This document shows positions 1 to 8,497 of a stretch of DNA of 64,000 bases, piece after piece. The DNA lies in the NCBI GenBank assembly GCA_035456105.1, contig DATIDV010000011.1, forward strand, positions 62,001 through 126,000, in the 5' to 3' direction. The notes below the pieces were generated by a model. The model saw only the letters and a program-made list of their open reading frames with translations, did no database searches and was not told the origin of the DNA. The position numbers and the translations under genes were made by a program. Source of the DNA: Viridibacterium sp035456105 (GTDB lineage Bacteria; Pseudomonadota; Gammaproteobacteria; Burkholderiales; Rhodocyclaceae). Each line of letters begins with the position of its first letter. The stretch's first letter is position 1.

Positions 1-1
1 C

Positions 2-457
2 TTGCCGCTGATCGAGCGGGGTGAGTTGAAGAGCCTGCTGGTGAGTTCGCGCACGGCGAAGGAATACGGACTGGTGGCGAACGGCGCGTCGGGCAGGGAA
101 GGGCCGCGTGCGATGGATGTGCCTGGCGGCACGCTGGACGAGGAGGGTGTATTGCAGGCGCTTGGTACGGGCCTCTACCTATCCAATCTGCATTACCTCA
201 ACTGGAGCGATGTGGTCTCGGCGCGTGTGACCGGCATGACGCGCTATGCCTGCTTCTGGGTCGAGGGCGGCGAGATTGTCGGCCCGATCAGCGACCTGCG
301 TTGGGACGAGAGCCTCTACAGTGCGCTCGGCGACAAGCTGCTGGCGCTGGGCGCGCGTGCGGAGATCGATCCGGCGACGGATACGTATCATCGGCGTGCC
401 CTGGGTGGGTGCCGCACGCCGGGGGCCTTGATTGAGGACTTCACGTTTACGTTGTGA
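2..457 (+). CDS. TldD/PmbA-family protein, C-terminal part (5' end outside window)
   Basis: The reading frame is open from the window edge, so the true start lies upstream; only about 151 residues are visible. The segment around residues 57-105 (LSNLHYLNWSDVV, then VTGMTRYACFWVEGGEIVGP) is the conserved C-terminal beta-rich core of TldD/PmbA proteins, and the ending FTFTL fits the C-terminus of the TldE-like half. TldD/TldE proteins form a proteolytic complex that cleaves unfolded peptides and matures some peptide antibiotics. The metal-binding HExxxH motif belongs to TldD and would lie outside the window, so TldD and TldE subtypes cannot be told apart here. Confidence 0.8.
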   Translation: MPLIERGELKSLLVSSRTAKEYGLVANGASGREGPRAMDVPGGTLDEEGVLQALGTGLYLSNLHYLNWSDVVSARVTGMTRYACFWVEGGEIVGPISDLRWDESLYSALGDKLLALGARAEIDPATDTYHRRALGGCRTPGALIEDFTFTL

Positions 458-561
458 GTTCCTTGGGGCAACGCCCTCTCCCGGATGACGACCTTCGGCC
501 TTATCCGGGCTACGCAAGGCCCGCCGCGCTACACTCTGCATCTCACTTCACGGAGCTCCCC

Positions 562-1059
562 ATGTCACTGGACGAAGATCTGAAGCAGCTCGCCATTCAG
601 GAAGAGCGTCTGCAATTCGACACCTTCAATGCCGAGACCGCGTTCGATATCGGTTTGCGCCTGAAGGCGCTGATAGCCTCGCGCGGCAAGAAGGCGGCCA
701 TCGATATCCAGCTCGCAGGCGCGCCCTTGTTTTTCTACGCAATGCCCGGCACGACGCCGGACAACGTCGACTGGATTCGCCGCAAGCGCAATGTGGTGAT
801 GCGCTTTCACAAGAGTTCGTATGCGTTCGCGCTCAACGCGCAGAAGAACGGCCACACGCTGACCGATCGTTTCGCCTCGACACCGCAGGAGCTGGTTCTG
901 GCAGGCGGCGGTTTTCCGATCCGCCTGCGCGGCTCGGGCGTGGTCGGTTCCATCATCGTCTCCGGCCTGCCGCAGCGAGATGACCACGGGGTGATCGTCG
1001 AGGTGCTTGCTGACTTGCTCGGCGAGAACATTGGCGAACTGGCGTTGGCGAAGGAGTAA
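562..1059 (+). CDS. UPF0303 / heme-degrading-domain-like protein
   Basis: A 165-residue cytosolic protein without signal peptide. The ATG at 562 is chosen over an in-frame upstream start because the conserved region begins at once (MSLDEDLKQLAIQEERL). The body (AGAPLFFYAMPGTTPDNVDW, RRKRNVVMRFHKSSYA, GGGFPIRLRGSGVVGSIIVSGLPQ with GQ-type ending) matches the UPF0303/YBR137W-like family, related to the GlcG/HbpS fold. Its biochemical role is not established. It follows the TldD/PmbA gene after about 100 bases and converges on eutC with a 7-base gap. Confidence 0.8.
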   Translation: MSLDEDLKQLAIQEERLQFDTFNAETAFDIGLRLKALIASRGKKAAIDIQLAGAPLFFYAMPGTTPDNVDWIRRKRNVVMRFHKSSYAFALNAQKNGHTLTDRFASTPQELVLAGGGFPIRLRGSGVVGSIIVSGLPQRDDHGVIVEVLADLLGENIGELALAKE

Positions 1060-1066
1060 GTGGTTT

Positions 1067-1846
1067 TCAAAGACGTGCGATGTTGCCGGCGTTCACAGCA
1101 GGCGCATCGCTTTCGTCCTTGAGTGTCACGCCCGTGAGCTGACGTGCGCGGGCTTCAGCCATCAACCACAGTAACTTGTGCGTGGCTTGCTCGTAGCTCA
1201 GGCCTCCGGCTGGCCGGATGTTGGAAATGCAGTTGCGCTCCGCATCCTTGCGACCGACGCGCGGAGCATGCGTGAGATAGATGCCGAGGCTGTCGGCGGC
1301 GGACAGGCCGGGGCGTTCGCCGATGAGGATGGCGACCTGCTGCGCGCCGAGCAACTCGCCGACTTCATCGCCGAGCGCGACGCGGGCCTGTTCGGCGATT
1401 ACCAGCGGCGCGATGCGCCAGCCCCTCTCCAGCAATGCCGTGCGCGCCAGTCTGACCACGGCGACTGCGTGTTCCTGCGTGGCAAGTGCCGAGAGTCCAT
1501 CGGCAATCACGAACACAATGTCATGCTCTGCTGGCGGCTGGGCTGCGAGTTGTGCCCGCGAGGCCTCGTCAAGGCGACGGCCGAGATCGGGGCGGCGCAG
1601 GTAGATGTCGCGTGTTTCTGCGGCGCTGTGGACACTTAATGCGGTCGCGTCGTCCGCTGCGGCGAGAATGCCTTCTACATCGAGTGGCAGATGCACGGCG
1701 TCACGGGCGCGTGCATGGGCGAGCTGGAAGGTGAGCATCGGTGCCGTCGGCAGGCTGCCACCGACGCGCCCCTGTGCGATGCGCGCATCGGTGAAGCTGC
1801 GCAGACCCTGCCAGGGGTCTTCGATGATTTTTCCGGGCTTGCTCAT
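1067..1846 (-). CDS. eutC: ethanolamine ammonia-lyase small subunit
   Basis: 259 residues, the usual EutC length. EutC with EutB forms the adenosylcobalamin-dependent lyase that turns ethanolamine into acetaldehyde and ammonia. Conserved EutC blocks are visible: DARIAQGRVGGSLPT near the N-terminus, VFVIADGLSALATQEHA mid-protein, GERPGLSAADSLGIYLTH, and RNCISNIRPAGGLSY near the C-terminus. The ATG at 1846 overlaps the eutB stop by four bases, indicating translational coupling. No microcompartment shell genes, eutA reactivase or permease lie in the window, so this is the simple BMC-independent type. Confidence 0.96.
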   Translation of the reverse strand: MSKPGKIIEDPWQGLRSFTDARIAQGRVGGSLPTAPMLTFQLAHARARDAVHLPLDVEGILAAADDATALSVHSAAETRDIYLRRPDLGRRLDEASRAQLAAQPPAEHDIVFVIADGLSALATQEHAVAVVRLARTALLERGWRIAPLVIAEQARVALGDEVGELLGAQQVAILIGERPGLSAADSLGIYLTHAPRVGRKDAERNCISNIRPAGGLSYEQATHKLLWLMAEARARQLTGVTLKDESDAPAVNAGNIARL

Positions 1847-3237
1847 ATGCGGCCTCCGCTGTCGAGCGACATGCCGAGCAGGTCGTGTTGTGCGTCGACG
1901 AGCTGCAAGTGCCCTCTGTCCATGATCTGCATGCGCGCGAGCCAGTCGGCGAACTCGGGTGCGGGTTGTAGGCCGAGCAGATTGCGCAGGTAGAGCGCGT
2001 CGTGGAAGGACGTGCTCTGGTAGTTGAGCATGATGTCGTCCGCGCCTGGCACGCCCATGAAGTAGGTGCAGCCCGCAACGGCGAGCAGGGTCATGAGGTT
2101 GTCCATGTCGTCCTGGTCGGCTTCGGCGTGGTTGGTGTAGCAGACATCGCAACCCATCGGCAGGCCGAGCAGCTTGCCGCAGAAATGATCTTCCAGCCCG
2201 GCGCGCGTGATCTGTTTGCCGTCGTGCAGATACTCAGGGCCGATGAAGCCGACGACGCTGTTGATCAGCAGCGGTTCGAAATGACGCGCGACTGCATAGG
2301 CGCGTGCCTCGCAGGTCTGCTGGTCGAGGCCGTGATGCGCACCAGCGGAAAGGCAGCTGCCTTGTCCCGTTTCAAAATACATGACGTTGTTGCCGACCGT
2401 GCCGCGCTCAAGCGATAGCGCTGCGGCCCGTGCTTCGCCGAGCATGGCGAGATCGATGCCGAAGCTGCGGTTGGCGGCCTCGGTGCCGGCGATGGACTGG
2501 AACACGAGGTCGACCGCCGCGCCGCGTGCGATGGCGTCGATGCTGCTGGTGACGTGGTTGAGCACGCAGGATTGCGTGGGGATGTCGTAGCGCTGGCGGA
2601 CTTCGTCGACCATGCCGAGCAGGCGCATGGTGTTCTGCAGGCTGTCGGAAGCGGGGTTGATGCCGATGACTGCATCGCCTGCGCCGTAGAGCAGGCCGTC
2701 GAGCATCGAAGCTGCAATGCCTTTGGCATCATCCGTCGGGTGGTTCGGTTGCAGACGTGTTGCGAGTCGACCGGGCAGACCCAGCGTGTTGCGAAAGCGC
2801 GTGACGACACGACACTTGCTGGCGACGAGGATCAGGTCCTGGTTGCGCATCAGCTTGGTGACGGCGGCCGCCATTTCGGGCGTGATGCCTTTCGCGACCT
2901 GCGAAAGTTTCTCGCTATCCGTCTCGTAGGCCAGCAGCCAGTCGCGCAGGCCACCGACGGTGAGGTGGCTGATGTAGGCAAAGGCCGCGGCGTCGTGCGT
3001 GTCGATGATCAGGCGCGTGACTTCATCCTGCTCGTAGGGGATGAGTGCTTCCTCAAGGAAGGTCTGCAGGGGCACATCGGCCAGGCACAGGCGCGCGGCG
3101 ACGCGCTCCTCATCGTTGCCCGCCGCGATACCGGCCAGTTCGTCACCGGACTTGCGCGCACTGGCGCGCGCCAGCAGCGTGGCGAGATCGGCAAAGCGCC
3201 ATGTCCTGCTTGCGATGGTGTGGCGATATTCCGGCAT
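1843..3237 (-). CDS. eutB: ethanolamine ammonia-lyase large subunit
   Basis: 464 residues, full length for EutB, the TIM-barrel catalytic subunit of ethanolamine ammonia-lyase. Residues known to contact substrate in the Salmonella enzyme are present at near-identical positions: R161 and Q163 (in LATRLQPNHP), N194 (GINPASDS) and the key glutamate E289 (YFETGQGS). The C-terminal part GADDIMLNYQSTSFHD is also conserved. It is first in a two-gene operon with eutC. I see no clear adenosylcobalamin riboswitch in the 260 bases upstream. Confidence 0.97.
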   Translation of the reverse strand: MPEYRHTIASRTWRFADLATLLARASARKSGDELAGIAAGNDEERVAARLCLADVPLQTFLEEALIPYEQDEVTRLIIDTHDAAAFAYISHLTVGGLRDWLLAYETDSEKLSQVAKGITPEMAAAVTKLMRNQDLILVASKCRVVTRFRNTLGLPGRLATRLQPNHPTDDAKGIAASMLDGLLYGAGDAVIGINPASDSLQNTMRLLGMVDEVRQRYDIPTQSCVLNHVTSSIDAIARGAAVDLVFQSIAGTEAANRSFGIDLAMLGEARAAALSLERGTVGNNVMYFETGQGSCLSAGAHHGLDQQTCEARAYAVARHFEPLLINSVVGFIGPEYLHDGKQITRAGLEDHFCGKLLGLPMGCDVCYTNHAEADQDDMDNLMTLLAVAGCTYFMGVPGADDIMLNYQSTSFHDALYLRNLLGLQPAPEFADWLARMQIMDRGHLQLVDAQHDLLGMSLDSGGRI

Positions 3238-3498
3238 ACGCTGTCCCTCGGCCTGATGTTCGGTTCATGCAAGGATCGTGCGCATGACATGGCATGGATC
3301 GAGCATCCGGCGTGTTCGCCGTGCCGGAGAAGGCTGGCGTTGCGGAAGCCGCGAAGAACCCGAGATGCGATGCCTACCCTTTGGTGCGGCGTTGTGTTGA
3401 CGAGATTCCCCCTTGGCAGGGGGGCTGCCCACCGACGTGCCCCACTAATCTTTTCCCATGGTCGCAGGTTTGAGTGCGGCGGACATGGGGAGCATGAC

Positions 3499-4032
3499 AT
3501 GACATTTTTCAGGCAGTTCGCAGCTGCGCTCATATCGAGCCTGGTACTCGCCGCAGGGCCTGCTACCGCGGCGGGCGTCGTGGCGACGATCTATACGGTT
3601 GGTGTTGACGGCGTGATCTGGGACGCAGGCACCGTCACGCTCGAGAACACGCCAAACGGCTTGTTGCTGACGCCGGATCTGGCGGGACTGCCGCCCGGCG
3701 AGCACGGCTTTCATGTGCACGAAAAACCAAGCTGCAACGCGGCAGAGCAGGACGGAAAGATGGTGCCTGCCCTCGCCGCAGGTGGGCTCTATGATCCGCG
3801 TGGCGGCAACAGGCATGGAGCACCCTCGGACAACGATCATCTGGGTGACTTGCCTCCCCTTGTCGTGCTCGCTGACGGATCTGTGCACACACCGGTTCTC
3901 GCGCCGCGCTTGAAGCTGGAGGACGTGCGGCAGCACTCATTGGTGATCAATGCCGGCAGCGACAACCACGCCGGTCAAGCAGAGGCACTTGGCGGCGGCG
4001 GTGCGCGCTTGCTTTGCGGCGCGGTGTGGTGA
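3499..4032 (+). CDS. secreted Cu,Zn superoxide dismutase-like protein lacking two copper ligands
   Basis: 177 residues with a clear signal peptide (to about residue 25, cleavage after ATA). The SodC fold is obvious: GFHVHE (H72, H74), DHLGDLP (H114, D117), APRLKLEDV, GGGGARLLCG, and the disulfide pair C79/C173. Two metal ligands are changed: the bridging histidine normally in AGGHxDP is leucine (AGGLYDP, L97), and the copper histidine normally in M-I-H-x-G-G-D-N is asparagine (VINAGSDN, N151). H106 is kept. A normal copper site is therefore not expected, and the zinc site lacks one ligand. It could be a SOD-like paralogue with a structural or metal-binding role, as known for copper-ligand-deficient SOD homologues. 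The ATG at 3499 is preferred because the signal peptide starts there. Confidence 0.88.
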   Translation: MTFFRQFAAALISSLVLAAGPATAAGVVATIYTVGVDGVIWDAGTVTLENTPNGLLLTPDLAGLPPGEHGFHVHEKPSCNAAEQDGKMVPALAAGGLYDPRGGNRHGAPSDNDHLGDLPPLVVLADGSVHTPVLAPRLKLEDVRQHSLVINAGSDNHAGQAEALGGGGARLLCGAVW

Positions 4033-4092
4033 TCCGACTGTGGTCGTTCATTTTAGATGTGGGGCGGGTAGCAGGCGCAGGAGGGATGTTTC

Positions 4093-4971
4093 ATGAGCAG
4101 GTTTTCCTTCTCGAAAGACGCGACGTTGCGGTATTGCGCCACACGCTGTCGTGCGGTGACAGCGGCGTGCTTGCTGGCCGCCCTGTTCGTCTGCCAGCCC
4201 TTGGCGGCACAGAATTCTGTTGGGCTGAAGACGCCTGTTCGGTCGCCTTCAGCTTCGACAGGGATCATCTACGCGGTCATGGGTGACGGAGAGCTCAGAT
4301 GGTTTCGTCATGCCGGCCGGGGCGACGGCAGCTTCAGCTGGGAGGGGCCCAAGAAGGTCGGCATCGGATGGGGCGAGTTGACGCATGTGTTTTCCGGAGG
4401 GGGTGGCATCGTCTATGGCGTTCAGAAGAATGGCGACCTGATGTGGTATCGCCACGTCGGGCGGCAAGACGGTAGCTTCACATGGGAGGGGCCGAAGAAG
4501 GTTGGCACTGGATGGGGAAATGTGACGCATGTGTTCTCTGGCGGAGGGGGAATCATCTATGCGGTCATGGAGAGTGGCGAGCTCAGGTGGTTTCGCCATG
4601 TCGGGCAGGAGGACGGCAGCTTCAAATGGGAAGGGCCGAAGCAGGTCGGCACCGGCTGGATCGTCAAGGACGTGTTTTCCGGCGGAGGTGGAATCATCTA
4701 TGCGGTCATGGATAACGGCGAGCTGAGGTGGTTTCGCCATGTCGGGCGCGGAGATGGAAGCGCGGTTTGGGAGGGGCCCAAGCCGGTCGGCACCGGCTGG
4801 TTCGTCAAACGCGCTTTCTCCGGTGGAGGGGGAATCATTTACGCGGTCATGGATAACGGTGAGTTGAGATGGTTTCACCACGTCGGGCGGGACGACGGCA
4901 GCTTCAGATGGGAAGGGCCCAAGCAGGTCGGTACCGGGTGGGTCGTTGAGGACATCTTCTCGGGAGAATGA
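4093..4971 (+). CDS. secreted five-repeat tachylectin-2-like beta-propeller protein
   Basis: 292 residues. An N-terminal signal sequence (hydrophobic stretch about 21-37, likely cleaved after PLAAQ) is followed by five tandem repeats of about 46-47 residues. The repeat core reads GGGGIIYAVMDNGELRWF, followed by a variant of RHVGRGDGSFxWEGPKxVGTGW. Repeat length, repeat number and the Y-A-V...L-x-W-F-x-H pattern match tachylectin-2, whose five blades of 47 residues form a closed propeller binding GlcNAc/GalNAc. The function is inferred to be an extracellular sugar-binding lectin. A strong AGGAGG lies 8 bases before the ATG. The near-identical repeats at DNA level suggest recent amplification. 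Confidence 0.8.
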   Translation: MSRFSFSKDATLRYCATRCRAVTAACLLAALFVCQPLAAQNSVGLKTPVRSPSASTGIIYAVMGDGELRWFRHAGRGDGSFSWEGPKKVGIGWGELTHVFSGGGGIVYGVQKNGDLMWYRHVGRQDGSFTWEGPKKVGTGWGNVTHVFSGGGGIIYAVMESGELRWFRHVGQEDGSFKWEGPKQVGTGWIVKDVFSGGGGIIYAVMDNGELRWFRHVGRGDGSAVWEGPKPVGTGWFVKRAFSGGGGIIYAVMDNGELRWFHHVGRDDGSFRWEGPKQVGTGWVVEDIFSGE

Positions 4972-4979
4972 AACTTGCA

Positions 4980-4998
4980 GCGGGAAGTACCTTCCCGC
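4980..4998. terminator. hairpin between convergent genes
   Basis: An 8-bp perfect stem GCGGGAAG / CTTCCCGC with a three-base loop lies between the propeller gene stop and the LuxR gene stop. There is no clear T-run on either side, so termination activity is uncertain. Confidence 0.4.
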
Positions 4999-5006
4999 CG
5001 GAGCAA

Positions 5007-6104
5007 TCAGAGTGAAAGCGATGAGGCGCCCGCCTGGGTGAGCCGTGTCGCCAGCGCGGCACAGTCGCGCACATCAAGTCGTTCATAAACGCGACGTACG
5101 TGGTCGACCACCGTACTCTCCTTGACCCCCAGCTCGCGCGCGATGTCGCGCTGGGTCTCGCCACTCGCCCAGCGCACACTGACGACCTGCTGCTGTGCGC
5201 TGAGGCCCAGTTCGTGCGCGCCGCGTGCGCTGGTCAGCAGGCGCGGCTGCTGATGTTGCACATGCAGGATGAAGCCGGGGCTGGCGGTAATGCCTGCGCT
5301 GGCGTCGAGCGGATAGCCGCGCCAGGTAAAACGCCCCCACTGGTTGATCGTCTCGATGCGCGCCTCGGCAGTCGGTTCTCCCTTGCTGAGGCGCTGCAAA
5401 CGGCCGAGGAGAGGCATCAGCATTTCGGGCAGGCGCTGTGGTGAGGCATCTCCGTCAAGCGTGCTGTTCTGTGCAAAGCGCATCAGGCGGATCGCCGACG
5501 GACTGCAATGGAGCATGCGCCCGTACCAGTCGGCGAGGATGACAGCGGCATCGGCGTCGTCGAGGTATTCCGACACCGCGTGTTGCGGGTGCCGCAGCGC
5601 ATGCATGATGTGTGCCTTGAAGCTTTCGATGGCGGCTAGCTCGGTCTCGGAGAATGGTGAGCGGCCGAGCTCGCGCGTCAGGATGAGCGCGCCCCAGCCA
5701 CGGATGCCGTCCTCAATGAGAGACACCACGACGTGTCGGCAGCGGCTTGGCCGCACGATCTCGAAATAGAACGCGCTGTTTACGAAGTCGCGATCAACCC
5801 GGGCTGAGTTGGCAAAGCAACGGCGACGGCGCATCCAGTCAGTGAAGTCGCCGGGCACTTGGTTGATCTGTCCGTTGGCGCGCAATTCGCAATATGCCGG
5901 ATAGGTTTTGTAGACCTCTTCCTTCTGCGCATAGACCGCTGAAATATCAAAATCTTCTCCTGCCCAATAGAAGATTCCGGAGTCTGCTGCGACGAGCTGA
6001 CGCAGGGCTTCGACGATCTCGGGTATCACCGTTGCATCAGGCACACCGAGTGAGCACAGGTGTCGGATGTAGGCACTGGTCCTGATCGATCCTGCTGTGC
6101 TCAT
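5007..6104 (-). CDS. LuxR-family transcriptional regulator
   Basis: 365 residues from the ATG at 6104; upstream in-frame starts would add non-conserved sequence. The C-terminal 60 residues form a LuxR-type helix-turn-helix (LSAQQQVVSVRWASGETQRD, IARELGVKESTVVDHVRRVY). The N-terminal two thirds resemble a GAF-like region (about 15-180) and a PAS-like region (about 190-290). There is no receiver domain and no recognisable acyl-homoserine-lactone pocket, so the signal is unknown. It is divergent from the small membrane protein gene at 6357. Regulatory targets are not evident. Confidence 0.88.
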   Translation of the reverse strand: MSTAGSIRTSAYIRHLCSLGVPDATVIPEIVEALRQLVAADSGIFYWAGEDFDISAVYAQKEEVYKTYPAYCELRANGQINQVPGDFTDWMRRRRCFANSARVDRDFVNSAFYFEIVRPSRCRHVVVSLIEDGIRGWGALILTRELGRSPFSETELAAIESFKAHIMHALRHPQHAVSEYLDDADAAVILADWYGRMLHCSPSAIRLMRFAQNSTLDGDASPQRLPEMLMPLLGRLQRLSKGEPTAEARIETINQWGRFTWRGYPLDASAGITASPGFILHVQHQQPRLLTSARGAHELGLSAQQQVVSVRWASGETQRDIARELGVKESTVVDHVRRVYERLDVRDCAALATRLTQAGASSLSL

Positions 6105-6356
6105 GGCGGCTCCCGTGCACTGAATCGCTTCACTGAAGTCAGCATAGGACGCGTGCACGACAGACAGGGGCTCTTGCCCTTTAGGGCGCTTGCCAGATAT
6201 TCCGTAGCCTGCCTGATTGGGCAGTGGTTCCTGCTCCATTTACCCCCCGCACATGGGGGTGACATGACATGGTTTTTGGCGACAGTGGCAAGGGCGCCAT
6301 CGTACTGTCGGCATGGGGCCGGACCAAGGGCAGATCAACAATAAGGGTTCCGTACC

Positions 6357-6686
6357 GTGACATCTCACGACATCTATGTGCTTGGGCTGCAATGGAGTTT
6401 CGCGCTGCTCAACTACTTGCGCATCTGCGCCTACGTGCCGACCTTGCGCAGGCTGGCGCGGCCCGGCGCGCGTTCTGACGATTACTCACTGCAGACTTGG
6501 GTAATCTGGTCGGCGAGTCATTTTGCATTTTTGATGATGTTGCTGGAGCAGAGTGCCTATACGCTCAATGCAATGATCGTGGTGACGTTCTTGAATCTGA
6601 TCATGTGCGGCATGACCTGCGTCTTCATTCTGCGCTTGCGCATGCCGCGAACGGATCAATCCGGCGCGCTGCGCATGCGCAAATAA
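6357..6686 (+). CDS. small integral membrane protein, function unknown
   Basis: 109 residues starting at GTG (6357), preceded by AAGGG at a fair distance. Two hydrophobic segments are visible (about residues 47-63 and 70-92), plus a weaker one near 8-25. The C-terminus is positively charged (RLRMPRTDQSGALRMRK). It is divergent from the LuxR gene and converges on the LysR gene with a 9-base gap. I do not recognise a family. Coding quality is supported by the coherent membrane topology. Confidence 0.55.
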   Translation: MTSHDIYVLGLQWSFALLNYLRICAYVPTLRRLARPGARSDDYSLQTWVIWSASHFAFLMMLLEQSAYTLNAMIVVTFLNLIMCGMTCVFILRLRMPRTDQSGALRMRK

Positions 6687-6695
6687 ACGCGTTTC

Positions 6696-7697
6696 TCAGG
6701 GCTTGGCCTGCATCACCGAGTGAAGTCGCGTGGCTGGCCCCACGCTGCCCAGCATGGCACGCGTGCTGTCGCGTTCGGCTTCGGTGCAGGCCAGCAGTTC
6801 GGCGATGAGTGCATCGAGAAACACGCGCGTGCGTGTCGGCATGAGCTTGCGGCCGGGCATGACGGCCCATACTGTCACGGGCGGGGCGGACCACTCGGGC
6901 AGCACGCGTTCGAGAAATCCTGCCTCCACCGCGGGCAGGGCGAAGCGGTCGGTGAACAGCGCGATGCCGAGACCGTGCGATGTCAGTTGCATGACGAGGT
7001 CGATGGCATTGGCGGCCAGCGGGCCGTCAGGCAGGCCTTCCCATTTCTCCCGACCTTTCGTTCCTTCTTTCTGCAGCTGCCAGGGCGGCATGTCGCCGCC
7101 GCTGCCGAACATGTGCAGGCCAGTGTGCTTGAGCAATTCGTCGGGTGTGGTCGGCCGGCCATAGCGGTTGAGGTAGGCCGGGCTGGCGTAGAGCGAGCTG
7201 GGCATGTCGGCAAGGCGGCGTGCGATCAGCGTGGCATCGTCGGGCAGGCTGGCGGCGATACGGATCGCGAGGTCGAATTGTTCGGCGAGCAGGTCTACAC
7301 GGCGCGGCGACATGTCCAGTTCCAGCCGCACCTCGGGAAAGTTCTCGCAGAATTTCAGGAAGAAGGTACTGAGGATCAGCTTGTCGGAGAAACCTGGCGG
7401 CATGGTCACGCGCAGGCGGCCCCGCGGCAGCACCTGGCGGTGCTGGGCGTAGGCGATGGCCGCTTCCGTTTCTTCCTGCAGGCGACGTGCGTGCTCGAAG
7501 ATACCCTGACCGAACTCGGTGAGCGCCAGCTTGCGCGTGCTGCGCGCCAGCAGACGCTCGCCCAGGCGAGTTTCGAGCGCGGCAATGCGGCGCGACACTG
7601 TGGATTTGGGCAGGCCGACTTGCTCGGCCGCACGCGAAAAGCTGCCTGCTTCGGCGACGTGGGCGAAGAGCATCAGGTCGTTGGCGTCGAGTTCCAT
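6696..7697 (-). CDS. LysR-family transcriptional regulator
   Basis: About 333 residues. The N-terminal winged helix-turn-helix (FAHVAEAGSFSRAAEQVGLP, then KSTVSRRIAALETRLGERLL) and the effector domain from about residue 90 (GRLRVTMPPGFSDKLI) are typical LTTR features. The ATG at 7697 is preferred over the one at 7709 because GGAG lies 6 bases upstream and the 7709 codon overlaps a likely operator. It is divergent from the azoreductase gene (130 bases apart), the usual arrangement for a LysR gene controlling its neighbour. Control of azoR and pirin is inference. Confidence 0.93.
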   Translation of the reverse strand: MELDANDLMLFAHVAEAGSFSRAAEQVGLPKSTVSRRIAALETRLGERLLARSTRKLALTEFGQGIFEHARRLQEETEAAIAYAQHRQVLPRGRLRVTMPPGFSDKLILSTFFLKFCENFPEVRLELDMSPRRVDLLAEQFDLAIRIAASLPDDATLIARRLADMPSSLYASPAYLNRYGRPTTPDELLKHTGLHMFGSGGDMPPWQLQKEGTKGREKWEGLPDGPLAANAIDLVMQLTSHGLGIALFTDRFALPAVEAGFLERVLPEWSAPPVTVWAVMPGRKLMPTRTRVFLDALIAELLACTEAERDSTRAMLGSVGPATRLHSVMQAKP

Positions 7698-7707
7698 CGC
7701 GAGCTCC

Positions 7708-7729
7708 ATTGTTGCTTTGATGGAACAAT
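7708..7729. promoter_or_regulatory. candidate LysR operator (T-N11-A dyad)
   Basis: A dyad ATTGTT-N10-AACAAT lies at the 5' end of the LysR gene in the divergent intergenic region, fitting the T-N11-A rule for LysR-type sites. It could mediate autoregulation and control of azoR. Confidence 0.45.
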
Positions 7730-7827
7730 GTAATCCAATCCATGATCTTCTGTCTTGTTTTTGAGGCGACTACAGTTCGTTCCATGGCGGTGCAACACAG
7801 GACCGCAGCCACAGTCGGAGAACGATC

Positions 7828-8427
7828 ATGAACATCCTTCAAATCAACGCCAGCGCTCGTAGCGAAGGCTCGCAATCCACCCATCTCGCCAAGGAGGTCG
7901 TGGTGCATCTGCTCGACGCCCATCCCGATGCCGAGCTGGTTGTACGTGACCTGGCCCGCCAGCCAATCCCCGTACTGGATGAAACTGCCCTCGGCGCGCT
8001 CTTTACGCCAGAAGCGCAACGCACCCCCGAACAAGCCGCGCGTGTCGCCATCGACGATGCTGCGATTGCCGAAATCCAGGCAGCGAATGTCGTCGTGATC
8101 GGTGTGCCGATGTACAACTTCGGTGTGCCAGTGCAACTGAAGGCGTGGATCGACGCGATCTCGCGTGCCAAGGTGACCTTTACGTACACTGACAAGGGCC
8201 CCAAGGGTCTGCTGACTGACAAGAAGGTTTACGTAGTGCTGGCGCGTGGCGGTCTGTATCGCGATACTGCCGCCGATTCGCAAGTGCCTTACCTGCGCAC
8301 CGTGCTGGGTTTCCTTGGCATGACGGACGTCGAGTTCATCTACGCTGAAGGCCTTGCAATGGGTGAAGAGGCCGCGCAAAAAGCGCTGGCCGATGCACGC
8401 AGGGATATCAAGGCTATCGCCGCATGA
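7828..8427 (+). CDS. azoR: FMN-dependent NADH-azoreductase
   Basis: 199 residues, standard AzoR (AcpD) length. The flavodoxin-like fold is indicated by the N-terminal ILQINASARSEGSQS (FMN phosphate loop), the VPMYNFGVPVQLKAWIDAIS segment that contacts FMN, and the ARGG and GFLGMTDVEFIYAEGL motifs. It reduces azo compounds and quinones with NADH. Start ATG 7828 has GGAGAA upstream. The divergent LysR gene and the downstream pirin gene suggest a quinone- or electrophile-stress unit. Confidence 0.95.
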   Translation: MNILQINASARSEGSQSTHLAKEVVVHLLDAHPDAELVVRDLARQPIPVLDETALGALFTPEAQRTPEQAARVAIDDAAIAEIQAANVVVIGVPMYNFGVPVQLKAWIDAISRAKVTFTYTDKGPKGLLTDKKVYVVLARGGLYRDTAADSQVPYLRTVLGFLGMTDVEFIYAEGLAMGEEAAQKALADARRDIKAIAA

Positions 8428-8497
8428 ATCCGTAGTGGAGTTAGCGGTTAAACGGAGGCTGCCCACGGGCAGCCTCATTGAACATGAGGAGAGCAAC

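Noticed and set aside
1067..3237. Ethanolamine microcompartment locus
   Set aside because: Only eutB and eutC are present, with no shell protein or eutA/eutE genes.
2554..3498. Upstream extension of the SOD-like protein frame by 315 codons
   Set aside because: It runs antisense over eutB; the signal peptide and SodC homology begin at the ATG at 3499.
3238..3498. Adenosylcobalamin riboswitch before eutB
   Set aside because: No B12-box-like sequence was recognised.
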